A stretch of DNA of 14,691 nucleotides from an uncultured Eubacteriales bacterium (GCA_902782475.1 CACZNR010000144.1:1-14691); one strand, 5' to 3'. Shown: positions 1-6,870, counted from the stretch's first letter. Program-made: numbers and translations. The notes: generated by a model not told the origin, from the sequence alone.

Positions 1-698
1 CTCTTTGCATCATCGTGTGTGCTTATGATATGGAGCCTGCCTTCGTGGAATTCGATCTCTATATCTTCTTTTGGCGTTCCGATGTAGCCAAGAGAAGCAT
101 CAAGTATAAGTCTTCCTTCGGTCTTGTTTTCAACGATTGGGACATATGCCTCAAAGCTTGTGCTGGCTATCTGTCCTCTTCTGGTAGCCATGCCGTAATA
201 GAGACCACATTTCCTGCCTGTCTTGTCGAAATAAAGATCTGTACCCTTGGCAGTCTTTACATGTATGGTCTTTGCATCCTTAAGTAACTTCTGCATGGGA
301 GTGCCAACTCTCTGAGACCATCTGGTATCCATTGCAATAAAATCGTTTTCAAGGAGTGAAGTCCCGTCGGAGCATGAGAGGGGAAGGGAAAGGAACCTTG
401 CTCCCTTGTCTGCAGCCTGTTGCACTTCAGGAGTCGTTATGAAAGAGTAGTCTGTCGCTCCTATGACGACATTTGCACTTGCAAGAAGATCTGCCATATC
501 CCTTATGACCTTTCCTTCCTGTACTTCCTTGCTGTCAAGGACTATGACTCTCACAACACTGTCTGTGGACTTTGCCCACTTGTCAACAGCCTCTGCTTCC
601 CTTAAATGATTTTCATCAGTGATGAATAACACCAGTTCTTCCTGGCTGACCTGCAGCCATCTGTTCATGATAATAGATACACCTGTATCCAGTAACAT
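1..698 (-). CDS. M29-like aminopeptidase (COG2309 family), 3' end beyond window
   Basis: Reading the minus strand from an ATG at 698 gives an uninterrupted frame of about 232 residues that leaves the window at position 1, so the C-terminal part is missing. The later part reads KTAKGTDLYFDKTGRK, a glycine-rich stretch, then VENKTEGRLILDASLGYIG and a segment like IEIEFHEGRLHII. This order matches the leucyl aminopeptidase/aminopeptidase T family (M29), which also contains NicX-type dihydroxypyridine dioxygenases. The metal ligands lie in the missing half, so activity cannot be judged. GGAGG at 704-708 is 5 nt from the ATG at 698; an adjacent in-frame ATG at 701 is only 2 nt away, so 698 is preferred. 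It has its own promoter and is divergent from the DUF969 cluster. If it is a peptidase, it would release N-terminal amino acids in the cytoplasm. Family assignment is fairly sure; substrate is unknown. Confidence 0.72.
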   Translation of the reverse strand, partial: MLLDTGVSIIMNRWLQVSQEELVLFITDENHLREAEAVDKWAKSTDSVVRVIVLDSKEVQEGKVIRDMADLLASANVVIGATDYSFITTPEVQQAADKGARFLSLPLSCSDGTSLLENDFIAMDTRWSQRVGTPMQKLLKDAKTIHVKTAKGTDLYFDKTGRKCGLYYGMATRRGQIASTSFEAYVPIVENKTEGRLILDASLGYIGTPKEDIEIEFHEGRLHIISTHDDAK

Positions 699-736
699 CA
701 TATCCTCCAAAAATAAATTGTAATGATTCAAGTAAG

Positions 737-765
737 ATTATAGCTTTATTTCGCACTCAGTTCAA
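737..765 (-). promoter_or_regulatory. Promoter of the M29-like gene
   Basis: On the minus strand TTGAAC (765-760) and a perfect TATAAT (742-737) are separated by 17 nt. The predicted start near 730 leaves a leader of about 30 nt before the ATG at 698. Confidence 0.6.
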
Positions 766-772
766 TGTTAAA

Positions 773-798
773 TTAGCAATAGCTAACTTATGCTATTG
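773..798. promoter_or_regulatory. Overlapping inverted repeats between divergent promoters (possible operator)
   Basis: Two inverted repeats share sequence here. TTAGC-aata-GCTAA occupies 773-786, and CAATAGC-taacttat-GCTATTG occupies 777-798 with seven perfect pairs. They sit just upstream of the minus-strand -35 (760-765) and about 33 bp upstream of the plus-strand -35 (831). There is no T-tract, so this is not a terminator. A shared operator is an inference from position and symmetry only. Confidence 0.4.
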
Positions 799-830
799 TA
801 TGTTTCATTCATACTTTGTTCATAAAAGTG

Positions 831-859
831 TTGAATTTATACATATAAAGTGGTAGATT
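831..859 (+). promoter_or_regulatory. Promoter for the small membrane protein/DUF969/DUF979 cluster
   Basis: TTGAAT (831-836) lies 17 nt before TAGATT (854-859), and TGG directly precedes the -10 as in extended -10 promoters. The predicted start is near 866, about 25 nt before the preferred ATG at 891. Confidence 0.5.
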
Positions 860-890
860 ATTAATAATAAATATATGGATGGTATGTGTA

Positions 891-1313
891 ATGTCAGAGG
901 GAAAAAAGAACAAACTGCCAATATATAATTTCGATGAACCTATAATCATCACCCGTTACAGGGGTGGTGCTACTGACATAGCATTTTATGCTTTTATGCT
1001 GTCAGTCATAGGTGGTATCATGTTTTTCCTCCTTTTCTGGCACGACGGAAAGATCAAATTTGAGTTTACTTTCTGGCGTACGCTCATAGCATTTATACTG
1101 TCGTTTCCTTTCATGATATTTGCTGAGCTTTTGAAAGAACTCAAGAAATACACAAGGGAACTGGCTAAAAAGAAGGTCTGGACATTTGAAGAGCTTAAGG
1201 CACTTACTAAAAAGAATGATGAACAGACAAGAAACACTATATCCCATGTCCTCGAAGTTGCATTCACGGTGGATCCGAAATGCATAAAGAACTGGGATGA
1301 ACTAAATAGTTGA
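891..1313 (+). CDS. Small two-helix membrane protein of unknown function
   Basis: This encodes a 140-residue protein that I do not recognise. Two hydrophobic segments (about residues 29-50 and 62-82) predict a membrane hairpin. They are followed by a basic, helical stretch (about 80-96, ELLKELKKYTRELAKKK) and a soluble C-terminus with the sequence WTFEELKALTKKND. A frame-compatible ATG at 879 exists but has no ribosome binding site; the ATG at 891 has a weak GGATGG at 877-882, so it is preferred. The gene is first in line before DUF969 (50 nt gap, no terminator), so co-transcription is likely. That suggests, but does not show, a link to the transporter-like pair downstream. The C-terminal region could be a small cytoplasmic interaction domain. 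Confidence 0.7.
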   Translation: MSEGKKNKLPIYNFDEPIIITRYRGGATDIAFYAFMLSVIGGIMFFLLFWHDGKIKFEFTFWRTLIAFILSFPFMIFAELLKELKKYTRELAKKKVWTFEELKALTKKNDEQTRNTISHVLEVAFTVDPKCIKNWDELNS

Positions 1314-1337
1314 TCGATGCCTTATGGCATTTATCAA
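1310..1337 (+). other. Intercistronic stem-loop over the stop codon
   Basis: TTGAT pairs with ATCAA (1310-1314/1333-1337) and ATGCC with GGCAT (1317-1321/1326-1330), with a 2x2 internal loop and a TTAT loop. The stem overlaps the stop codon of the small membrane protein and ends 13 nt before the DUF969 ribosome binding site. With no T-run after it, it is more likely an RNA-stability or processing element than a terminator. Confidence 0.35.
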
Positions 1338-1363
1338 ATATATATTATTTAGAGGAGTTTATT

Positions 1364-2050
1364 ATGGAAATCCTAAAACTAATTGGTGTTGTGGTTGTCA
1401 TAATCGGTTTTGCAATCAAATTTGACACAATCGCAACAGTAGTTATTGCAGGAATTGCTACAGGCCTTGTAGCTGGTATGACTCCAATGGAGATCCTTAC
1501 CACTCTTGGAACTTCCTTTATATCACAGAGAACAGCAACATTGTTCGTTCTGACTCTGCCATGTATCGGAATCTGTGAACGTTATGGCCTCAAGGAAAAG
1601 GCTATCGACTTCATACGTAGCATTAAGAATGCAACAACAGGACGTGTAATCTTCATTTATCAGGCTATACGTACTGCTTCTGCAGCTTTCTCACTCCGTC
1701 TTGGTGGACACGCACAGTTTGTACGTCCTATCATCGTTCCTATGGGTGAAGGTGCCGCAGCTGCAAAGTATGGTGAGCTCAATGAAGAAACAACAGACGT
1801 TATCCGTGGTGCTGCTGCAGCAAGCGAGAACTATGGTAACTTCTATGCTCAGAACTGCTTCATGGGCGCTTCCGGTACACTTCTTATCGTTTCAACACTG
1901 GTTGAACAGGGATATGATGTTACAGCAGCTCAGATAGCTCTATGGTCAATCCCGATCGCTATCATCTCTATCGTAGTCGGATTCGTTCGTACTATCATGA
2001 TTGATAAGCAGATCGCGAAGGTTGCTGGAAAGGAGAGTGAAAACAAATGA
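1364..2050 (+). CDS. DUF969 family membrane protein, putative 5-oxoproline transport component
   Basis: The 228-residue protein is rich in membrane segments: an N-terminal pair (about 5-40), a helix near 55-70, later hydrophobic stretches near 165-180 and a last one near 190-210. A polar, conserved-looking middle reads LRLGGHAQFVRPIIVPM and ASENYGNFYAQNCFMGASG. This is the DUF969 signature as I know it, and DUF969 is typically followed by DUF979, as here. The family is annotated as a candidate 5-oxoproline permease because of its clustering with pyroglutamyl peptidase and 5-oxoprolinase genes; transport is not shown by the sequence. The start is the ATG with AGAGGAG at 1351-1357, 6 nt upstream. 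An upstream TTG at 1310 lacks such a site. Eight of nine arginines use CGT, unlike the AGA/AGG of its neighbours. Confidence 0.82.
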   Translation: MEILKLIGVVVVIIGFAIKFDTIATVVIAGIATGLVAGMTPMEILTTLGTSFISQRTATLFVLTLPCIGICERYGLKEKAIDFIRSIKNATTGRVIFIYQAIRTASAAFSLRLGGHAQFVRPIIVPMGEGAAAAKYGELNEETTDVIRGAAAASENYGNFYAQNCFMGASGTLLIVSTLVEQGYDVTAAQIALWSIPIAIISIVVGFVRTIMIDKQIAKVAGKESENK

Positions 2051-2985
2051 CATTTGCTCAGATCTTAACTGAAGTATTTTCAGCAATTATAGGTATAATA
2101 TTCGCCCTCGTTGGTATCAAGGCTTTGAGAGATGAAGGCGCACAGAAGAAGATCACAACAGCAGCTTTCTGGTTCGTACTTGCATTCACATTCATTTGTG
2201 GATACTGGCTGCCAAAGTGGATCACTGGTGCTTGCATCGTACTGATGGCTCTCCTTACAGGTATCAAGGGCGTTGTTCAGTCAAAGAGTGATGTTCCTGA
2301 TCATGCAGAAGTAAGAGCAAATGCTGACAAGATCGGATATAAGATCTTCATCCCGGCACTCGTTATCGCTCTCGGATCAGTTATCCTTACAACACTTGGA
2401 TCAAAGGTTCCAGCTCTTAACTGGCTGACATCAAATAACTGCATTTGTATCGGTGGTATCCTTGGTCTTATCGTAGCCCTTCTCATGACAAAGGCTCCTA
2501 TCAAGTACACTGTAATTGATGGAACAAGACTTATGGATAACGTTGGTGTAACAGGTATTCTTCCTCAGTTACTGTCAGCTCTCGGCGCACTGTTCACAGC
2601 AGCAGGAGTTGGCGATGTAATAGCTTCCGGAGTTTCAGCTATCATACCTGAAGGCTCAAAGCTTATTGCATGCATAGTATACTGTGTAGCTATGGCTCTG
2701 TTCACGATAATCATGGGTAATGGATTTGCTGCATTCTCAGTTATCACTGTTGGTATAGGTATTCCTTTCCTTATCGCACAGGGAGCTAATCCAATAATCG
2801 TTGGTGCTCTTGGTCTTACCGCTGGATACTGCGGAACTCTCTGCACACCAATGGCTGCAAACTTCAACATCATGCCTGCAGCATTATTGGAAGTTAAGAA
2901 TAAATACACAATAATCAAATCACAGATCCCAGTAGCTATCGTAATGCTGGTGATCCACATAATCCTTATGTATATCTTTGCATAA
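2047..2985 (+). CDS. DUF979 family membrane protein, putative 5-oxoproline transport component
   Basis: The 312-residue integral membrane protein has roughly eight to ten hydrophobic helices spread over its length. It has a charged loop near residues 78-95 and a glycine-rich C-terminal half (IMGNGFAAFSVITVGIG, LGLTAGYCGTLCTPMAANFN). The last motif resembles the conserved CGTLxTPMAANFN region of DUF979 proteins. The ATG overlaps the DUF969 stop as ATGA (4 nt), with AGGAG at 2031-2035, so the two are translationally coupled and probably form one complex. The pairing and the following pcp gene support a role in uptake of pyroglutamate or a related small acid. That role is inferred from gene context, not from any visible binding site. 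A hairpin terminator follows about 20 nt after the stop. Confidence 0.82.
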   Translation: MTFAQILTEVFSAIIGIIFALVGIKALRDEGAQKKITTAAFWFVLAFTFICGYWLPKWITGACIVLMALLTGIKGVVQSKSDVPDHAEVRANADKIGYKIFIPALVIALGSVILTTLGSKVPALNWLTSNNCICIGGILGLIVALLMTKAPIKYTVIDGTRLMDNVGVTGILPQLLSALGALFTAAGVGDVIASGVSAIIPEGSKLIACIVYCVAMALFTIIMGNGFAAFSVITVGIGIPFLIAQGANPIIVGALGLTAGYCGTLCTPMAANFNIMPAALLEVKNKYTIIKSQIPVAIVMLVIHIILMYIFA

Positions 2986-3005
2986 TCGGAAATGTGAAAT
3001 ATAAT
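2977..3005 (+). promoter_or_regulatory. Likely promoter of pcp
   Basis: TTTGCA (2977-2982) and a perfect TATAAT (3000-3005) are 17 nt apart. The -35 lies over the last codons of DUF979. The predicted start near 3012 falls inside the first arm of the following hairpin, so pcp could be transcribed independently of the terminator. Confidence 0.5.
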
Positions 3006-3007
3006 AG

Positions 3008-3040
3008 AACCGTGCAGAATGTTTCTGCATGGTTTTATTT
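3008..3040 (+). terminator. Rho-independent terminator after DUF979
   Basis: A 12-bp stem pairs 3008-3019 with 3023-3034 and contains one G-U pair and a TGT loop. It is followed by the T-rich run TTTTATTTT. It would end transcripts of the DUF969/DUF979 unit. Confidence 0.75.
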
Positions 3041-3061
3041 TGGAAATGGGGGATATTTATT

Positions 3062-3703
3062 ATGAAGATCTTACTTACAGCATTTGATCCATTCGGTGGT
3101 GAACCTGTAAACCCTGCACAGGAAGCTGTTGAAGCAGTCAGGGACAATATAGCAGGAGCTCAGATAGTTAAGCAGATCGTTCCTACAGTATTCGGAAAAT
3201 CCATAGAGACTGTTCATGAAGCTATGAAGAGAGAGAATCCTGATGTTACACTGTGCATCGGTCAGGCAGGCGGAAGGATAGGACTGACTCCTGAGAGAGT
3301 AGCCATAAATTTGAATGACGCTAGGATACCTGATAACGAAGGAAATCAGCCTCTGGATACTCCAATATTCAAAGACGGAAAGAATGCATATTTCACAAAG
3401 TTACCTGCAAAGGCAATGGTAGAAAATATCATTAAGGCAGGAATACCTGCAAGCGTTTCATATACAGCTGGTACATATGTATGCAACCATCTTATGTACG
3501 GAGTGCTTTATTACATCGATAAGGAATTCCCGAACATGAGAGGCGGATTCATGCACGTTCCTTTCCTGCATGAGCAGGTACTTGACAAGAAGAACATACC
3601 TTCTCTTTCAAAGGCTGACATCGTAAAGGGAATCGAAGCTGCTATAGAAGCTATAGTTGAAAACAAGGAAGAGCTCAAGACCGTTGGTGGAGAGATCGAC
3701 TGA
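3062..3703 (+). CDS. pcp: Pyroglutamyl-peptidase I (peptidase family C15)
   Basis: Pcp removes N-terminal pyroglutamate (5-oxoproline) from peptides in the cytoplasm. The 213-residue length is normal for bacterial Pcp. The N-terminus [19 protein letters not shown] is a family hallmark. The catalytic triad is visible as Glu78 ([13 protein letters not shown]), Cys141 ([10 protein letters not shown]) and His165 ([10 protein letters not shown]), with spacing as in the Bacillus enzyme. An in-frame ATG at 3029 would add 11 residues and lies in the terminator hairpin. The ATG at 3062 with GGGGGA about 9 nt upstream gives the canonical N-terminus and is chosen. Its product, 5-oxoproline, is the suspected substrate of the DUF969/DUF979 pair just upstream, so uptake and release of pyroglutamate may be linked. 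No 5-oxoprolinase (pxpABC) is present in this window. Confidence 0.96.
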   Translation: MKILLTAFDPFGGEPVNPAQEAVEAVRDNIAGAQIVKQIVPTVFGKSIETVHEAMKRENPDVTLCIGQAGGRIGLTPERVAINLNDARIPDNEGNQPLDTPIFKDGKNAYFTKLPAKAMVENIIKAGIPASVSYTAGTYVCNHLMYGVLYYIDKEFPNMRGGFMHVPFLHEQVLDKKNIPSLSKADIVKGIEAAIEAIVENKEELKTVGGEID

Positions 3704-3720
3704 TAAAATAGTGAAAGAAT

Positions 3721-3750
3721 GGGCCTGTGCACTGCATGGGTCCTTTTTTT
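3721..3750 (+). terminator. Rho-independent terminator after pcp
   Basis: A ten-pair stem (3721-3730 with 3734-3743, several G-U pairs, loop ACT) is followed by seven T residues (3744-3750). It separates pcp from the pepV unit. Confidence 0.75.
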
Positions 3751-3775
3751 ATATGTTAAAGAAGAAATCTGTAAA

Positions 3776-3787
3776 ATTTGGTATAAT
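3776..3787 (+). promoter_or_regulatory. Extended -10 promoter of the pepV unit
   Basis: TGG directly precedes a perfect TATAAT (3782-3787). No good -35 is visible at 16-18 nt. The 12 bases ATTTGGTATAAT are repeated exactly at 8142-8153 before yhaM. Confidence 0.55.
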
Positions 3788-3825
3788 CTATAGATGAAAT
3801 CTTATCATAAGGAGGATCCGAGGAA

Positions 3826-5190
3826 ATGGGTCATAACAAAAGGATAGAAGAATTACAGAAGGATCTTATCAATGACATTATAGATGTGTGCAGCATCGAT
3901 TCTGCCTATGACAGTAAGACTGAAAAGGAAGGCATGCCTTTCGGACAGGGAGCAAGGAAGGCCCTTGACTGGATGCTGGAAAAAGGCAGGAAGGACGGAT
4001 ACGAAGTTCACGACGTTGACGGTTATGCCGGAGACATAGAGATAGGTGAAGGTGAAGAGGGACTCAGCATCCTGGGACACCTTGACGTAGTTCCTGCAAG
4101 AAAGGAAGACGGATGGGTAAACGATCCTTTCTCTCCTGAGATAAGAGACGGAAAGATATATGGAAGAGGTACTTCTGATGACAAGGGTCCGCTGCTCTGC
4201 GCATACTATGCTGCAAAGCTTTTCCATGAGCTCCATCCAGAAGTAAAGAAGAAGATAAGAGTCATATTCGGCTGCAATGAGGAAAGAGGAAGCTCTTGTG
4301 TAAAGTATTACTTTACAAAGATGCCAAAGACTGAGATAGCATTTACTCCTGACGCAGAATTTCCTGTCATCTACGGTGAAAAGGCCCATGTGGGATTTGA
4401 GTTCACCAAGACAGAAAAGGATGACGTGCTCATATCCCTTGATGGCGGTACAGTATCAAATGTAGTTCCTTCAAAGTGCACAGCAGTACTTAAGGGAACA
4501 GATAAGATGTACAGGGATGCTTTTGACAATTTCCTTGAAGAGAATAAAGAGTACACAGGCGAATATGAAGTGAAGAACGGAAACACCGTTGTTACAGTGA
4601 TAGGAAAACCGGCTCATGCTTCTACACCTCATCTCGGACTCAATGCAAACATCGGTATGGCAAGATACCTTGTGAAGTTCATGGATAATGATGCTGTTAA
4701 CTTCATGGTAAATCATCTCTATTCATATGACGGAGAGGGACTTGACATTGATTACACAGGAGAGCTTGGACCTCTTACACTTAACTTCGGTCTTTTAAAG
4801 ATGAATGAAGGAAAGTTCTATATGAATCTGGACTTAAGAGTTCCTCACGAGATAGATAACGAGCAGATGTGCCAGAATGTTTCACAGATGGCTTCAGGTT
4901 ATGGCATGGAAACAAAATATACCTATGGCAATGCCCTTATAATCGACAGGGAATCAAAGCTCATAAAGGCTCTTGATGCAGCATATAAGGAATTTGTTCC
5001 GGATGGCGGGGATCCAATGGCCATAGGCGGCGGAACATATGCAAAGTCAGCCAATAACTGTGCGGCATTCGGACCTGCATTCCAAGGTGAGAATACAAAG
5101 ATCCATGATGCAAATGAATTCATGGACCTTGAAAGCCTTTGCAAGGCAACAAAGATATACTACAGAGCAATTGAGAGGATCATGTTATGA
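3826..5190 (+). CDS. pepV: PepV-like M20 family dinuclear zinc dipeptidase
   Basis: This is a cytoplasmic dipeptidase of the PepV branch of family M20, which cleaves a broad range of dipeptides. At 454 residues it has the usual length. The expected metal and catalytic residues are visible: His85 and Asp87 in LGHLDVVPA, the bridging Asp in GRGTSDDKGP (118/119), Glu152-Glu153 in CNEERGSS, Asp176 in FTPDAEFP and a C-terminal His427 in KIHDANEF. These match the Lactobacillus PepV set nearly position for position. The lid domain falls in the middle, with GKPAHAS as its conserved His loop. GGAGG at 3811-3815 precedes the ATG by 10 nt. The gene has its own promoter and overlaps the next gene by 4 nt, so it leads a three-gene unit. 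It would process peptides taken up by the cell. The exact substrate range is not readable from the sequence. Confidence 0.93.
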   Translation: MGHNKRIEELQKDLINDIIDVCSIDSAYDSKTEKEGMPFGQGARKALDWMLEKGRKDGYEVHDVDGYAGDIEIGEGEEGLSILGHLDVVPARKEDGWVNDPFSPEIRDGKIYGRGTSDDKGPLLCAYYAAKLFHELHPEVKKKIRVIFGCNEERGSSCVKYYFTKMPKTEIAFTPDAEFPVIYGEKAHVGFEFTKTEKDDVLISLDGGTVSNVVPSKCTAVLKGTDKMYRDAFDNFLEENKEYTGEYEVKNGNTVVTVIGKPAHASTPHLGLNANIGMARYLVKFMDNDAVNFMVNHLYSYDGEGLDIDYTGELGPLTLNFGLLKMNEGKFYMNLDLRVPHEIDNEQMCQNVSQMASGYGMETKYTYGNALIIDRESKLIKALDAAYKEFVPDGGDPMAIGGGTYAKSANNCAAFGPAFQGENTKIHDANEFMDLESLCKATKIYYRAIERIML

Positions 5191-5879
5191 ACATGCTTGA
5201 TATAACCTTTATCGACCCATTTGAAGATCAGAAATACAAAGGATTCTTTGGCAGGTTCAGAAGATCATCCAAGTTCTTCAGGACATACCTCAGGAATCCT
5301 TTCTGGATAATCTTTGGAATATTCATCGTAGTGTTTGCCATGACAGTGGTAGTCTCATATGTGGCTAAGTCGCAGGCTTTTGAGTTTGTTTCCTCGATCA
5401 TTTCGGATATATTCAGAGGCAACGGCATAATCGGCAGTGACAACACAATATCTGTCGTAAATCTGTTCCTCAATAATCTCAGAGCTGCATGCGTATCATT
5501 CATTCTGGGATTCGTACCATTTCTGTATCTGCCCACAGTTTCAGTGCTCGGAAATGCGATCATTGCCGGACTGATGGTAGGATATATCGGTGTGGGTCTT
5601 AATTATGATCTTCTGCATTCACTGCTCTATGTCCTTGCAGCCATAATACCTCACGGGATATTTGAGATACCTGCACTGCTCCTTGCATGTGCCATGGGAT
5701 ATGCAACATGCACACAGCTTAACAAGCAGATATTCAGAAAAAGGACTAAATGGCCATTTGACACCATGATGGGTGAGATGGGATGGTATATAGTTTTAAA
5801 GATAATACCGCTCCTTATAATCGCAGCCTGCGTAGAGACATGGCTGACACCAATGTTGATGAGATATGTCAGATTCTGA
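5187..5879 (+). CDS. SpoIIM-family (COG1300) integral membrane protein
   Basis: The 230-residue protein has a polar N-terminus with a basic patch (FGRFRRSSKFFRTYLRNP, about 21-38) and about five membrane helices (near 40-60, 95-115, 118-138, 143-172 and 200-220). The motif LAAIIPHGIFEIPALLLA (149-166) and the NNLRAACVSFILGFVPF segment are typical of stage II sporulation protein M and its homologues. In spore formers SpoIIM acts with SpoIID and SpoIIP in engulfment, but many relatives occur outside sporulation. No spoIID or spoIIP is nearby, and the gene sits between a dipeptidase and a tRNA methyltransferase, so a sporulation role should not be assumed. Its ATG overlaps the pepV stop by 4 nt (ATGA), pointing to translational coupling. 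Length is close to the 214 residues of the Bacillus protein. Confidence 0.85.
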   Translation: MNMLDITFIDPFEDQKYKGFFGRFRRSSKFFRTYLRNPFWIIFGIFIVVFAMTVVVSYVAKSQAFEFVSSIISDIFRGNGIIGSDNTISVVNLFLNNLRAACVSFILGFVPFLYLPTVSVLGNAIIAGLMVGYIGVGLNYDLLHSLLYVLAAIIPHGIFEIPALLLACAMGYATCTQLNKQIFRKRTKWPFDTMMGEMGWYIVLKIIPLLIIAACVETWLTPMLMRYVRF

Positions 5880-6588
5880 TAAGGACGATATAAAAAGGAT
5901 AAGACCTGTAGCATACATACATAATGATTACAGGGAAAAATTCGGGATACCTAGACAGGCAGGGATAAACGGACTTGCTGTGTCACGTATCACATTTACA
6001 GAAGAATACTCCGATCCTTCCGCTCTGGAAGGGTTGGAGTTATTTTCACATATCTGGCTCATATTCGGATTCTCAGAAAACGATGACAATGAAAAGCTGA
6101 GGGTCAAGCCTCCAAGGCTCGGTGGAAACACAAGGATAGGAGTATTCGCCACAAGGTCACCCTTCAGGCCCAATGGCCTCGGACTTTCCAGTGTAAAGAT
6201 AAAAGACATACTTATTGAAGACGGCGCACCTGTCATCGAAGTATATGGAGCCGATCTAATGGATGGCACTCCCATATATGACATAAAGCCATATCTTCCA
6301 TTATTTGACATAAGAGAGGATGCAGTCAACAATCTTGAAGAGAAGATGAATGACCTTACTCTTGATGTGAATGTCCCGGAAGAGCTTCTTGATATACTGC
6401 CCGAAGAGAAGAGAGCTCCACTTAAGGAACTTCTCACAAATGATCCGAGACCTCAGTATAAAAGGAATAAGGATGAAAGATATGCCTTTAGATATGGGGG
6501 ATTTGATGTAAGGTTCTCTGTTAAGGGCCGTGAGCTCACTGTGGAAGAGATAGTGATGGCAGATGATACTATGAAGCTAATAAAATAG
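5866..6588 (+). CDS. trmO: tRNA (N6-threonylcarbamoyladenosine(37)-N6)-methyltransferase TrmO
   Basis: TrmO methylates t6A37 of tRNA-Thr that reads ACY codons, using S-adenosylmethionine in the cytoplasm. The 240-residue length matches the E. coli protein (about 235). The UPF0066/TsaA beta-barrel domain covers about residues 12-150 and shows IGVFATRSPFRPNGLGLSSV (91-110) and DLMDGTPIYDIKPYLP (130-145), both strongly conserved in the family. A smaller C-terminal domain follows, with DPRPQYKRNKDERYAFRYGGFDV near residues 195-220. The start overlaps the end of the SpoIIM-like gene by 14 nt, and no strong ribosome binding site is visible, which suggests coupled translation. No terminator is seen after the stop; the tyrS promoter begins 2 nt later. 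Confidence 0.92.
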   Translation: MSDSDKDDIKRIRPVAYIHNDYREKFGIPRQAGINGLAVSRITFTEEYSDPSALEGLELFSHIWLIFGFSENDDNEKLRVKPPRLGGNTRIGVFATRSPFRPNGLGLSSVKIKDILIEDGAPVIEVYGADLMDGTPIYDIKPYLPLFDIREDAVNNLEEKMNDLTLDVNVPEELLDILPEEKRAPLKELLTNDPRPQYKRNKDERYAFRYGGFDVRFSVKGRELTVEEIVMADDTMKLIK

Positions 6589-6590
6589 CT

Positions 6591-6619
6591 TTGACAAGGT
6601 AAGTTATCTTTGTTAATAT
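6591..6619 (+). promoter_or_regulatory. Consensus promoter of the tyrS T-box transcript
   Basis: A perfect TTGACA (6591-6596) lies 17 nt before TAATAT (6614-6619), and TGT adds an extended -10. This is the closest match to consensus in the window. Predicted start is near 6626. Confidence 0.8.
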
Positions 6620-6625
6620 AAATCC

Positions 6626-6870
6626 GTTCAAATGCTGGGAAGGGAAAGAGTAAGTTCCGTAAGGCAACTTTAAGAGAGCATCCGGTAGGTGTGAGGATGC
6701 AGAGCCAGGTACTGAATACATCCCGGAGCCTCGACCTGAAAAATAAGTAGGGAAGACGTGTTCGCCCGTTAAAGCGTAAAAGAGGAGTATATCACTGGAT
6801 ATACTTGAATTTAGGTGGTACCACGACAAGTCGTCCTTTATCTGAAAAGCAGATAAAGGCTTTATTTTTT
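6626..6870 (+). ncRNA. Tyrosine T-box riboswitch leader of tyrS
   Basis: The leader has the usual T-box order. An AGTA-type element of stem I occurs near 6649-6654. The specifier loop reads CTGAATACAT, placing the Tyr codon TAC at 6717-6719 in the normal GAA-codon-A setting. The T-box AGGTGGTACCACG is at 6813-6825, where TGGT (6816-6819) would pair with the ACCA end of uncharged tRNA-Tyr. The antiterminator helix ACGAC/GTCGT (6823-6827/6830-6834) with the flanking CCTTT competes with the terminator. The terminator stem is CCTTTATCTG/CAGATAAAGG (6835-6844/6850-6859) followed by TTTATTTTTT (6861-6870). When tRNA-Tyr is uncharged the antiterminator forms and tyrS is transcribed. The 5' end is set from the promoter. 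Confidence 0.95.
6835..6870 (+). terminator. Regulated terminator of the T-box leader
   Basis: A perfect 10-bp stem with an AAAAG loop and a T-tract at 6861-6870. Its 5' arm overlaps the 3' side of the antiterminator, so the two are mutually exclusive. It may also stop read-through from the pepV-trmO unit. Confidence 0.9.

Noticed and set aside
15..605. Plus-strand open frames near the left edge
   Set aside because: The minus strand carries a continuous 232-codon frame with clear COG2309 similarity; the plus frames are antisense to it.
3853..4389. Minus-strand open frame (178 codons) opposite pepV
   Set aside because: It lies over the catalytic N-terminal half of PepV, and its protein is low-complexity without recognisable domains.
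5928..6437. Minus-strand open frame (169 codons) opposite trmO
   Set aside because: It is serine-rich and overlaps the conserved RSPFRPNG region of TrmO, so it is a compositional shadow.
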